64,000 nucleotides of DNA from a virus: positions 82,651 through 146,650 of IMG/VR virus record IMGVR_UViG_3300021420_000017; one strand, given 5' to 3'. Each line of letters starts with the position of its first letter. Position 1 is the first letter of the stretch. Below are positions 16,006 to 23,094 of this stretch, piece after piece. The position numbers and the translations under genes are program-made. Under the pieces are notes generated by a model. That model was not told where the DNA came from and searched no databases. It saw nothing but the letters and a program-made list of their open reading frames with translations.

Positions 16006-18528
16006 GTGTTTCGTGTGTTCGGTTCAGCCCAAGTGCTGTCCGTGGCGCGGGGTCAGATCCCGATGTCCAAGAGTGCCCACCGAGTGTCGTTCGACTTCGT
16101 CCCCAAAGAGGGGATGGTCTATGTCCGATCTCGTGCAATTAGTTCAAGATGTAATGATAACTTCGATTACTTCGGCCCTGACGATATTGCGAAGTCTTAC
16201 CAGACTTTCATTGGTAAGCCGGTTTTCGTCAACCATGTGAACTCAGATCACCGGCGCGCGCGAGGCCTCATTATCGATGCCGCGCTGCACCGGGACATCA
16301 ACCCCGATGGTTCGCCCGACACCTGGGCCGAAGTGCTCATGGAGATCGACGCACTCACCTACCCCAAGCTGGGTAAGGCCCTCCTGTCTGGCGCGATCGA
16401 TCGCACCTCGATGGGGACAGACGTCCAGATCTCTAAGTGCTCGATCTGTCACAACGAGGCCACCAACCCGTTGGAATACTGCCTGCATATACCCTCCAAA
16501 AAGGGTAAAAGAATACTAACTCTCGATCCAGTTACAGGACGCAGAGAAGACAAATTGGTCTATGAGATCTGTATCGGGTTGAACTTCTTCGAGAACTCCC
16601 TGCTCGTTGAGCCCCCTGCGGATCCGACGGCTTTCCGACTTGGGCAGGTTGTGGTAGGCCCAGGGCTAGAGCACCTGGGCAGCTTCTCTCATACGGCATC
16701 GGTCGCAGACCCCACTCGTATTACCCCGGTTCAGGTCGAGTTGCTGAAGCAGGCGGCCGAGGAGCGTCCGGCGTACATCTGGGGCTCTTCGGCCAAGCCC
16801 ACCCGTCCGTTGCTCGTCACTGGTGGGCTCTATGGCCATTACTCGACCCCGCTTGTCTGGGATCTGCTCAAGCAGGCCCAGCTAGAAATCAAGGCTGCGA
16901 ATTGGCAAAATGAATTGGGGCTCGACATGCAGCGATCGGCTTATGGCGAGACCAAAGCCCCGACCGACGTCGATACCCTTCGCGATGAGAGCTGCCCGGT
17001 CTGCGGGAACGACACCGCCTACGCGGGCCGAGAGTGCCAAGTCTGTGGGTATGTGTCTCCCCCCAAGGTCTTCGGCGACCCTGACGTCGACAAGGCCAAG
17101 CAGCTCGACACCCTCAAGCAGGATATCGATGACGACCTCGACACAGTGGATCCCTCCCGCAATGGGGCACCGATCGGGGATGCGGTCGGCGACGAGGAAT
17201 CCGCGCTAGAAGGCGATGACCCGGCTAGCCCGGACCTGGAGTGCACCAACTGTGGAACCGGGATCCGCCCGGCAGTCCCACAGACCTCCGACTCAGACCC
17301 CGGCGACGACGCGGCGGCCACTGGTCCGACCGAGGGCGATCCGTGCCCGGTCTGCGGAAAGGGCGAGCTGGCGGCCAGCTCGACATCGCCAGATTCGCAA
17401 GCCAAAGACGATGAAGAAGATCCCGACGCGGATCCGGACGACGAGGACCAGCAGCCCGGCGAGGAAGACGCCGAAGACAGCACCGCGATAGGAGACGGGA
17501 AACTCCCTGCCTCGAAGAATGCTCGGGCTCCGAAGTACCGAGAGCACCACTCATCAATCCGCCACAGTGAAGGGGTCCCAGTAGCCATGGCGCCACGACC
17601 AGTACTCGCCGCGATGATCGAGCAGCAGAAGATCATCGACAACCAGCAGGCCTATATCGCCTCCCTCATGCAGCGCGATGCCGAACGAGAGAACGCCCTG
17701 GCTTCGCAGGCAACCAAGATTCAGCGCCTGACGGCGGGCCTGACCGTGCTGGCCAACCACCTGGGCCCGGAAGTTCTGGGACAGGTCAAGGTCGCCATGA
17801 TCCGCAAGCGCGCGGATGAGCAGAACCCGGCTCAGCCGGTGCCGGAACCGGCTCCTGTGCCTCCGAGTCAGACCACCCTCGATGCCAAGACGCCGGAGGC
17901 ATTCGCCGACGTCACCGCGCCGGGCATGGTGCCCGGGAGCAACCAGGATGTGGCGGCCGATGCGGTCTCCACCGCCTACACCCCGGGCACGGACATTCCC
18001 TCCCCCGGGGTCAAGCAGCTCGTGGATGTCACCGCCCCGGTGGATGGCACTCAGGGACCGCGCCCGATCAACGAGACGCGCACCGAGGTCAATGTGCGTA
18101 CCGGCAACCCGATGAACCCGCAGGTGGCCTACCCGGTCAACGGCCCGTTCGCCCAGACCCAGCGCACCAGTTCGATCGACTCCGACTCGAACCTGCGCCA
18201 GATGGCTTCCATCCGCCTCGCCCGACTCCGCATTGCGGCTGGAATCGCCCCCGAGGGAGAAGACGACCTGAGCCTGGGTGCCCGGATCGCGAGTAACAGC
18301 GATCTGAGCATGGAACTGATCAACGTCGAGACCGCCACCCTCAACAACGTCACTCAAGCCGCCAGTCGCAAGCAGGGGTCTGCGAATGCCCCTCGGGGAC
18401 TGGTTCCCCGTTCGGCCGGTCTGCAGCGCACGGTGCCCGCCATGGGTTCCGCGACCCCGCTTTCCGCGTCCGCCTCGACCACCAGCAATGACGACGAAGA
18501 CCTTGCTGCCGCACTGGCTTTCGGCTGA
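16006..18528 (+). CDS. putative prohead protease fused to scaffold, 840 aa
   Basis: GTG 16006 follows AAAGGGG. The N-terminal 230 residues have features of phage capsid maturation proteases: GKPVFVNHVNSDHRRARGLI, with a candidate catalytic His, then SGAIDRTSMGTDV with a candidate Ser, and ENSLLVEPPADPTAF, all in the order seen in gp21-like proteases (from memory). Inserted CSICHN...C, CPVCGN...CQVCG and CTNCG...CPVCG pairs form zinc ribbons, and an acidic low-complexity stretch follows (about 465-495). Near 530-620 an internal MAPRP begins a Gln-rich coiled coil suited to scaffolding. The next genes are a probable decoration protein and the MCP, the classic order. Catalytic assignment is inference. 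Confidence 0.6.
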   Translation: MFRVFGSAQVLSVARGQIPMSKSAHRVSFDFVPKEGMVYVRSRAISSRCNDNFDYFGPDDIAKSYQTFIGKPVFVNHVNSDHRRARGLIIDAALHRDINPDGSPDTWAEVLMEIDALTYPKLGKALLSGAIDRTSMGTDVQISKCSICHNEATNPLEYCLHIPSKKGKRILTLDPVTGRREDKLVYEICIGLNFFENSLLVEPPADPTAFRLGQVVVGPGLEHLGSFSHTASVADPTRITPVQVELLKQAAEERPAYIWGSSAKPTRPLLVTGGLYGHYSTPLVWDLLKQAQLEIKAANWQNELGLDMQRSAYGETKAPTDVDTLRDESCPVCGNDTAYAGRECQVCGYVSPPKVFGDPDVDKAKQLDTLKQDIDDDLDTVDPSRNGAPIGDAVGDEESALEGDDPASPDLECTNCGTGIRPAVPQTSDSDPGDDAAATGPTEGDPCPVCGKGELAASSTSPDSQAKDDEEDPDADPDDEDQQPGEEDAEDSTAIGDGKLPASKNARAPKYREHHSSIRHSEGVPVAMAPRPVLAAMIEQQKIIDNQQAYIASLMQRDAERENALASQATKIQRLTAGLTVLANHLGPEVLGQVKVAMIRKRADEQNPAQPVPEPAPVPPSQTTLDAKTPEAFADVTAPGMVPGSNQDVAADAVSTAYTPGTDIPSPGVKQLVDVTAPVDGTQGPRPINETRTEVNVRTGNPMNPQVAYPVNGPFAQTQRTSSIDSDSNLRQMASIRLARLRIAAGIAPEGEDDLSLGARIASNSDLSMELINVETATLNNVTQAASRKQGSANAPRGLVPRSAGLQRTVPAMGSATPLSASASTTSNDDEDLAAALAFG

Positions 18529-18542
18529 TTTACCCACCATCC

Positions 18543-18577
18543 CTGTCTAGCCGCCCGGTCAGACAGATAAGCAGTGA
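18543..18577 (+). promoter_or_regulatory. variant bipartite late element
   Basis: CTGTCT at 18543-18548 and AAGCAGTGA ending at 18577, one base shorter overall than the consensus. It precedes the decoration/capsid genes and may be a weaker or tuned copy. No hairpin terminator lies between the scaffold gene and this site. Confidence 0.5.
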
Positions 18578-18653
18578 AGGACCCAGAACCAAGCTCAGCG
18601 GTGCAGTCCGATGAGCAACTCCAAGGTCTTTGCATAGAGAGGACTGTATCGCC

Positions 18654-19169
18654 GTGTTGCGAGTTCCCCTAGGGCTCAATTACATCAAGCGCACCCTGCG
18701 CCCACTCCTGGCGAACACCCAGGCGACTCCCACCAGCGTCTACCTGGATCCCGCCTGGGACCGCTCGGTCGACATCGTGCCCGGGATGGCCATGATGAAG
18801 ACCGCAGGACAGAACGTCACCCTGCTCAATGGCACCGGGATTCCCTACGGTCTGGCGACCTTCTACGAGGCGCCGGTCATGGGGATCACCGAGATCACCA
18901 ACCAGGGCGTCAATGCCTGTGCGGTTCAGGTGCTCGGGCCGGATGCGCAGTTCGAGGTACTGGCCCCGGCCTTTGACACTTCGTTGTCCTGGGTCGATCC
19001 GGGCGACGGCACGATCGTGCTCGTCTACGCCTACACCACCGGCGCGAACCGGGGCAAGCTCTGCCTGGTTGGCAGCACCGGCGCCAGCACCACCCCGATC
19101 GCGCGCCTCATCGCGGTCAGCTCGGCTTCCAAGATCGTCATCGGCGGCCTTCAGGGACGTGTCGGTTAA
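18654..19169 (+). CDS. probable head decoration protein, 171 aa
   Basis: I chose GTG 18654 (VLRVPLGLNYIKRTLRP), which lies ten bases after AGAGAGGA; a TTG at 18630 overlaps that signal. The protein is beta-rich with few charged clusters: VDIVPGMAMMKTAGQNVTLLNG, followed by DGTIVLVYAYTTG and IGGLQGRVG at the end. It has no Cys-rich motifs. A small beta-rich protein immediately before the MCP gene is the usual position of a capsid decoration or stabilising protein. The identification rests on gene order and composition. Confidence 0.55.
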   Translation: MLRVPLGLNYIKRTLRPLLANTQATPTSVYLDPAWDRSVDIVPGMAMMKTAGQNVTLLNGTGIPYGLATFYEAPVMGITEITNQGVNACAVQVLGPDAQFEVLAPAFDTSLSWVDPGDGTIVLVYAYTTGANRGKLCLVGSTGASTTPIARLIAVSSASKIVIGGLQGRVG

Positions 19170-19211
19170 TCCCGGCACCCACCCACGTCCACAGGAATAG
19201 GAGATAAACGG

Positions 19212-20186
19212 ATGACCACCACGATGGTCCCCCAGGGCATCAAGCCGCCGATGTCGTCTGACGACTATGTGAGCGCGATCTTGGCCCGCCACGAGGGCAA
19301 GAAGGCCTCCTCGTCCAGCAAGCTGACCGCCATCGCGCGAGTGCTCGCTGATGAGGTCAGCGGCTTCAAGCGCCTGGGCGTCGGCATGATCGGCCCGATC
19401 CAGCTCAAGCTGCGCTACCAGGGCATCACCCGCAACGTGCTGGTCGAGGACCCGGTGACCCCGGGCACCCCGGTCGAGTACGACGTGTGGGACGACCTGG
19501 GCCAGGCGTACGTGCTCTCGGGCCACGACGGCGAAGTCAATATCACGATCTTCGAAGGCAAGCGTGTGCGGGTCGACTTCTTCCGGATCGCGGCTCAGGC
19601 CCAGATCCGCAAGGAAGACCTGATGTACCTGCGCATCAACGCCGTCGAGCAGGCCCAGGACGAGACCAAGCAGTCGATCCTCAAGCAGGAGGACTCCCGG
19701 CTGATGGTCGTGCTCCAGGGCGCGCTGAACGACTACAGCACCCGCCCGGATCACACGATCACCCCCAACCACACCATCACCGAGACCTCGGGTTACTTCA
19801 CCCCGACCTCGCTGTACACGGCGGTGGCCCAGACCGACATGCACGAGCTGGTCGCCAGCCGCATGCTGGTCAACCCCTATGACTACCGGGACTTCTTCCG
19901 GTGGGACATCAACACGACTGGTTGGGCCTTCAAGGACCGGGTCGTCGCGGGTGAGACCATCACCAGCTTCGGTGAGTTCCAGTTCCAGCGCTCGATCATG
20001 GTTCCGCAGAAGACCATGTACCTGCTGCCCGAGCCGAACTTCCTCGGTGTCTTCCCCGTCCTCTACAGCCTGGACGTTGAAGAGAACCACGTGGTGGATC
20101 GCTTCATGCGGGGATGGGTGTTCGATGAGATGGTTGCACAAATTGTGCTAAATCCTCGTGGAATAGCAGCAGTCGTAAAGCCCTAA
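19212..20186 (+). CDS. major capsid protein, 324 aa
   Basis: ATG 19212 follows AATAGGAG. The sequence has the length and layout of an HK97-fold capsid subunit: N-terminal helix, VDFFRIAAQAQIRKEDLMYL spine-like region, a helix around EQAQDETKQSILKQEDSRL, and a C-terminal domain with FRRW-type segments and LLPEPNFLGVFPVLYSLDVE. Codon use is strongly GC-rich until residue 308, then becomes AT-rich for the last 16 residues (AQIVLNPRGIAAVVKP). That switch coincides exactly with the end of a 66-bp sequence that recurs inverted at 22458-22523. A terminator hairpin follows. So the C-terminal tail is probably a recent replacement or one of two alternatives. Confidence 0.85.
   Translation: MTTTMVPQGIKPPMSSDDYVSAILARHEGKKASSSSKLTAIARVLADEVSGFKRLGVGMIGPIQLKLRYQGITRNVLVEDPVTPGTPVEYDVWDDLGQAYVLSGHDGEVNITIFEGKRVRVDFFRIAAQAQIRKEDLMYLRINAVEQAQDETKQSILKQEDSRLMVVLQGALNDYSTRPDHTITPNHTITETSGYFTPTSLYTAVAQTDMHELVASRMLVNPYDYRDFFRWDINTTGWAFKDRVVAGETITSFGEFQFQRSIMVPQKTMYLLPEPNFLGVFPVLYSLDVEENHVVDRFMRGWVFDEMVAQIVLNPRGIAAVVKP
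20069..20134 (+). repeat. 66-bp inverted repeat, left copy (within MCP)
   Basis: Identical, in reverse complement, to 22458-22523; matching stops abruptly on both sides. It encodes LDVEENHVVDRFMRGW and VFDEMV in the MCP frame and ends at the second base of the Val308 codon. Perfect identity over 66 bases argues for recent duplication or continuing recombination. Confidence 0.97.
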
Positions 20187-20225
20187 ACTACCATCTCATG
20201 AAATCGTAGCACAGTAAGATACAGA

Positions 20226-20266
20226 CAACAAGAGCCCCACGCCATCGCGGCGTGGGGCTCTTGTTG
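20226..20266. terminator. bidirectional hairpin terminator
   Basis: An 18-bp perfect stem (CAACAAGAGCCCCACGCC and its complement) with loop ATCGC, T-rich at both outer ends. It lies between the convergent MCP and minus-strand operon, so it can end transcription from both sides. If the cassette flips, it would move to the far end, behind the three genes. Confidence 0.9.
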
Positions 20267-20283
20267 TTGCGTCGATCCATAGG

Positions 20284-20727
20284 CTATCTCGTCACGTATT
20301 CGCAGTCCTTCTCGGTGAAGTCGCTGCGCAGTCCGGCAAGATACTCGCCCAGGAAATATGTAGCGGAATCATGAGTCTTGTCTTGCTCGACTAGTTTTTC
20401 CAACTCTTCCAGGATCTGGGTGGCCGTACTGGAGGTCAGAACCAACAACCTGACCCCAGTTGAGGCGAACCACTCCCAAGACAACAAGTCGAATGTCGTT
20501 GGCTGCCGTTCTTCGTCTACGACATCGAGAGCCAATCCCGACTCTGGAATCCAGAGTGAGGGAGAATAGGATCCGCGCACGCTAAAAGTTCGATCAATCC
20601 AACTCACAGGCGCATTTCGGTAAGTATCCACCTCATGCTGCGCGAGTGTGCATGCTTGAATCCAATCGCGAGGGTCGGTCAGCGTACTGATTACGTGAGT
20701 CGGATAATACTGTTGGTCCTTGATCAT
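20284..20727 (-). CDS. degenerate PD-(D/E)XK nuclease paralogue, 147 aa
   Basis: Last gene of the minus-strand operon; its ATG overlaps the stop of the nuclease gene (ATGA). Residues 54-70, YSPSLWIPESGLALDVV, align with YDPDFWLPQYEVAVETK of the neighbouring nuclease. The catalytic Asp becomes Ser57, the Glu becomes Asp68 and the Lys becomes Val70. A following LLSWEWFASTGVRLLVLTSS matches AQWAAYRATGRLLVVLF in the core. The zinc fingers of the neighbour are absent. I infer a catalytically dead subunit, perhaps a partner making an asymmetric dimer, or a regulator. The alignment is by eye and short, but the local pattern is striking. Confidence 0.6.
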   Translation of the reverse strand: MIKDQQYYPTHVISTLTDPRDWIQACTLAQHEVDTYRNAPVSWIDRTFSVRGSYSPSLWIPESGLALDVVDEERQPTTFDLLSWEWFASTGVRLLVLTSSTATQILEELEKLVEQDKTHDSATYFLGEYLAGLRSDFTEKDCEYVTR

Positions 20728-21416
20728 CGGTTACGCTCCTGAGCTATAAGTGATTGAATAGACTCGCTGAAGTTTTCTCCTGATAGTTTCCGTAAGTCTT
20801 CTTTGAATAAGACGACCAGTAAACGACCAGTTGCTCTATAGGCAGCCCATTGAGCGTGCATGTTGGCTCGTGGTACTCCCTTAGTCTCTACCGCTACCTC
20901 ATACTGAGGGAGCCAAAAGTCGGGATCGTAGTTAGACAGATCGTTGGATTTATCCCAGGGAATCAGGAAGCGCTCATCGAATCGCTCTATTCGAACTTTG
21001 GATATTTTGGCTAGTCCCCAAAATAGCGCCTCGTAGGAAGACTGAAGCACGATAACATGCTCAGTCTGATCATCGATGGTCTTGATGTTTTGGTGCACTT
21101 TCAGTCCACGTCGAGCACATGCCTGATTGTGGAACTGCCGATGAGAAGAGGCTCGGTGTTCGAACTCAATGCCACACCACCCACACTTTGAGGTGGTCCA
21201 TTTCGATTCGTCTCGCTGGCGCCTGACCGAGGCCGCTCTCCGGCATTCATGACTGTGGTAGAGACGATTGGCCGCAGAGACAGGTTTGTCGCAGGCGGGG
21301 TTGGCGCATTTGGGTCGAGGTTGATCTACCCGGCGCGCGCGATTGTTTCCTCCGTGATGATTCCTAGAGATCTGGGGGACGGGTAGTGGCTTAGCTGCCC
21401 AGTTGTCGTCACTCAT
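20724..21416 (-). CDS. zinc-finger PD-(D/E)XK endonuclease, 230 aa
   Basis: Middle gene of the operon, overlapping both neighbours by ATGA. The N-terminal part has two treble-clef-like fingers: C37, C42, His54 or His56 and C58 (HSHEC), then C78-x-x-C81 with His96 and C100 (FHNQAC). The C-terminal domain carries PD-(x10)-E-x-K: Asp166 in YDPDFWLP and Glu177-Thr-Lys179 in VAVETKG, followed by the helix and strand expected of the fold (AQWAAYRATGRLLVVLF). This is the active-site layout of a DNA endonuclease of the PD-(D/E)XK superfamily, including phage homing enzymes. Its partner is probably the HTH-array protein. Target and outcome are unknown. Confidence 0.75.
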   Translation of the reverse strand: MSDDNWAAKPLPVPQISRNHHGGNNRARRVDQPRPKCANPACDKPVSAANRLYHSHECRRAASVRRQRDESKWTTSKCGWCGIEFEHRASSHRQFHNQACARRGLKVHQNIKTIDDQTEHVIVLQSSYEALFWGLAKISKVRIERFDERFLIPWDKSNDLSNYDPDFWLPQYEVAVETKGVPRANMHAQWAAYRATGRLLVVLFKEDLRKLSGENFSESIQSLIAQERNR

Positions 21417-22345
21417 GCTCTGGGCTTCCTTCCAGGAGAGCGAACTTGGCGTCCTTCAGCCACGAGCCACCCACGCACCGTCTGATAGGACCTCCCTAGG
21501 GTGTCGCAGACATCGGAAAGGGTCATACCCATGTCGAAATAGCGAACTGCCTCAGCAGCTTGTTCGCGGTCGCGGAGATAAATCCCTCCCTCGGTAGTGA
21601 TTCCACGTTCTTCAATAATCTTGCGCACGGCATCTTGGGAGATATTAAGTTCTTTAGCAACTTCTACTATAGTATTACCTTTAAGGTACGACTCGGCGAT
21701 CTCGTCCGATCTATCTGGTTTAAGACGAGCAGGGCGCTCCTTGTTGATGGGGGTCAGCCCTAGCTCTCGTAGCCATATCTCTGCGGTTCCGTAGTGGATT
21801 CCCAGTTGGGTCGCGATATCGAAGGCAGCTATCCCCGCATGATGAAGAGCGATGACGTTGGGGAGAAGGGAGGGCTTTTTCCCGATTTTGCGTCCTCCGA
21901 CTTGGAACCGGAACCCCTCCTTGGCGAGCCACCGACTGACGGAGTCCGGGGTAAATCCGAATCGATCCGCGATGGACTCGCGAGATTCCCCTGCCCGAGC
22001 GGCCTTGAGCATTGTTGGAATGGCATCCTCACGACGGCGTTGATCCTCGGAGTAAGCCGTGAGGCCTTCTTGCCTGAGCCAACGACTCAGAGTCGTGTAG
22101 GGCACGTTGATCTCGTCTGCGATCTCGGGTGCAGTCCTCTTCTTCGCAATGAGAGTTTGGATCAGCGGGAGATGCTGGCGCTTAGCGCTGCGCTTGGCCG
22201 CAGTGAGAGACAGACCCGCCTCTTTGAGGAGTATTCTGACACGATATGCCGGAATCTCTGCGGAGACTGAGATCTCTTCGGCGTTCGCCCCTTGGTGGTG
22301 CGCTCTGACGATGTAGCTCAGGAGATCAGGGCTGATAGGATCCAC
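21413..22345 (-). CDS. six-unit tandem helix-turn-helix DNA-binding protein, 310 aa
   Basis: First gene of the minus-strand operon. I chose GTG 22345, seven bases after AGGAAGG; a TTG at 22381 would add 12 residues but has a poorer signal. The protein divides into six units of about 50 residues, each with a helix-turn-helix and a W or I before L/I: SAEIPAYRVRILLKEAG, INVPYTTLSRWLRQEGL, FGFTPDSVSRWLAKEGF, LGIHYGTAEIWLRELGL, LNISQDAVRKIIEERGI and LGRSYQTVRGWLVAEGR. Linkers are basic. Such an array could read a site tens of bases long, comparable to the 66-bp repeat. No catalytic motif is present, so it is likely the targeting subunit for the adjoining nuclease. Confidence 0.8.
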   Translation of the reverse strand: MDPISPDLLSYIVRAHHQGANAEEISVSAEIPAYRVRILLKEAGLSLTAAKRSAKRQHLPLIQTLIAKKRTAPEIADEINVPYTTLSRWLRQEGLTAYSEDQRRREDAIPTMLKAARAGESRESIADRFGFTPDSVSRWLAKEGFRFQVGGRKIGKKPSLLPNVIALHHAGIAAFDIATQLGIHYGTAEIWLRELGLTPINKERPARLKPDRSDEIAESYLKGNTIVEVAKELNISQDAVRKIIEERGITTEGGIYLRDREQAAEAVRYFDMGMTLSDVCDTLGRSYQTVRGWLVAEGRQVRSPGRKPRA

Positions 22346-22411
22346 AATGAAGCCTTCCTGTTGGTGCTGGTGTCTCGACAACCCCAGTCTTCAGGAAGGT
22401 TTCCCTATTTG

Positions 22412-22523
22412 TCAAATCGAGTAGGAACTCATCCCACTGTTAATAGCGATTCGGAAGACCATCTCATCGAACACCCATCCCCGCATGAAGCGATCCACCA
22501 CGTGGTTCTCTTCAACGTCCAGG
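22412..22523 (-). pseudogene. alternative MCP 3' end (silent tail B)
   Basis: Read on the minus strand in MCP frame, the right repeat continues with VFRIAINSGMSSYSI and a TGA at 22414-22412. The present MCP continues VAQIVLNPRGIAAVVKP. The first six residues after the shared Val (FRIAIN versus AQIVLN) share Ile and Asn at the same positions with conservative changes between, although the DNA differs. This suggests a genuine alternative or ancestral C-terminus and not random sequence. It lacks its own start and would be expressed only after inversion or gene conversion. Confidence 0.6.
22458..22523 (-). repeat. 66-bp inverted repeat, right copy
   Basis: Exact reverse complement of 20069-20134. 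It lies between the promoter side of the minus-strand operon and the + strand gene at 22550. Nothing upstream of it on the minus strand resembles MCP, so it is a fragment, not a second capsid gene. Confidence 0.97.
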
Positions 22524-22549
22524 GAGCCCCAAAGGAGATGCTATGACCC

Positions 22550-22867
22550 ATGAAACCGACGTTGAGCCCCGACGGCGACTGGAAGGAGGGAGAGGAGTTC
22601 GACTACCCCGACGACAACACCTCGGCTGACTGCGGAGGCTGCGATCAGCACTGGCAAGTGCATGATCACATGAAGTGGATCGCTGACGGCTGCGCGACAC
22701 TGAAGGATGTCATCGCGCATGTGGAGGCCTTCGCGGCTCACCTATGGGCGCGCAAGGAGGCTGGCTACGAGCTTGCGGATCTGGTGGACAACGGTCACAT
22801 CATCTACAAGCAGTTCGAGGATGATCCCCGGGAAGAGCAGTTTCGGGTCGAGCGCAGCGCTAGCTGA
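22550..22867 (+). CDS. hypothetical protein, 105 aa
   Basis: Starts at ATG 22550, 13 bases after AAAGGAG. Residues 23-55 contain DCGGCDQHWQVHDHMKW and a later Cys, a possible metal site. The C-terminal half is helical (AFAAHLWARKEAGYELADLV). It is the first + strand gene after the cassette; a terminator follows, so it is in a short unit. In an uninterrupted relative it would directly follow the MCP gene. Function unknown. Confidence 0.6.
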   Translation: MKPTLSPDGDWKEGEEFDYPDDNTSADCGGCDQHWQVHDHMKWIADGCATLKDVIAHVEAFAAHLWARKEAGYELADLVDNGHIIYKQFEDDPREEQFRVERSAS

Positions 22868-22923
22868 GAAGGTCTGGCGCTGCTAGAGTCCGTCTCGGGC
22901 CTACCCAGGCTTCGACCCTTAGC

Positions 22924-22970
22924 CCAAGACCGGGACCTCTCCTTCGCGGAGGGGTCCCGGTCTTGGTTTG
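22924..22970. terminator. hairpin terminator
   Basis: A 14-bp stem (CCAAGACCGGGACC with GGTCCCGGTCTTGG) with a short inner stem capped by TTCG and followed by TTTG. It ends the short unit containing the 105-aa gene. Confidence 0.88.
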
Positions 22971-23094
22971 TCTCCCCGACAGGATCCGTCCGAGACGATA
23001 GCGCTTCATCCATGGTCGGACGAGATCGTAGGCATAGCGTCTTGTGTGACACCTGGATGACTTTGACCCTTTAGGCGCCGGTAGGATGCGCGGT

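Larger units (their letters stand above)
20069..22523. mobile_element. putative invertible or homing cassette at the MCP 3' end
   Basis: Bounded by perfect 66-bp inverted repeats (20069-20134 and 22458-22523), both copies of the MCP segment coding for about residues 287-308. The interior holds 55 bases of MCP tail and downstream sequence, a strong terminator and three minus-strand genes in one operon with ATGA overlaps. The interior is less GC-rich than neighbouring phage genes. Inversion of 20135-22457 would leave the MCP frame open with a different tail and turn the three genes to the + strand behind the MCP. No serine or tyrosine recombinase is recognisable inside; the encoded proteins are an HTH array and PD-(D/E)XK family members. 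Confidence 0.6.

Noticed and set aside
18669-20141. 490-codon open frame on the minus strand across the decoration and capsid genes
   Set aside because: It is a codon-bias shadow of GC-rich + strand genes. Its start repeats the residues seen at the right inverted repeat only because the DNA there is duplicated.
20284-22345. Serine or tyrosine recombinase as the inverting enzyme
   Set aside because: None of the three proteins shows a resolvase Ser motif or an R-H-R-Y set; the HTH units are repeated and lack a catalytic domain, so the inversion enzyme, if any, is elsewhere or is host recombination.
20187-22457. Group I or II intron inside the MCP gene
   Set aside because: The MCP frame already closes before this segment, no 3' exon continues in the same direction after it, and the right MCP fragment is inverted.
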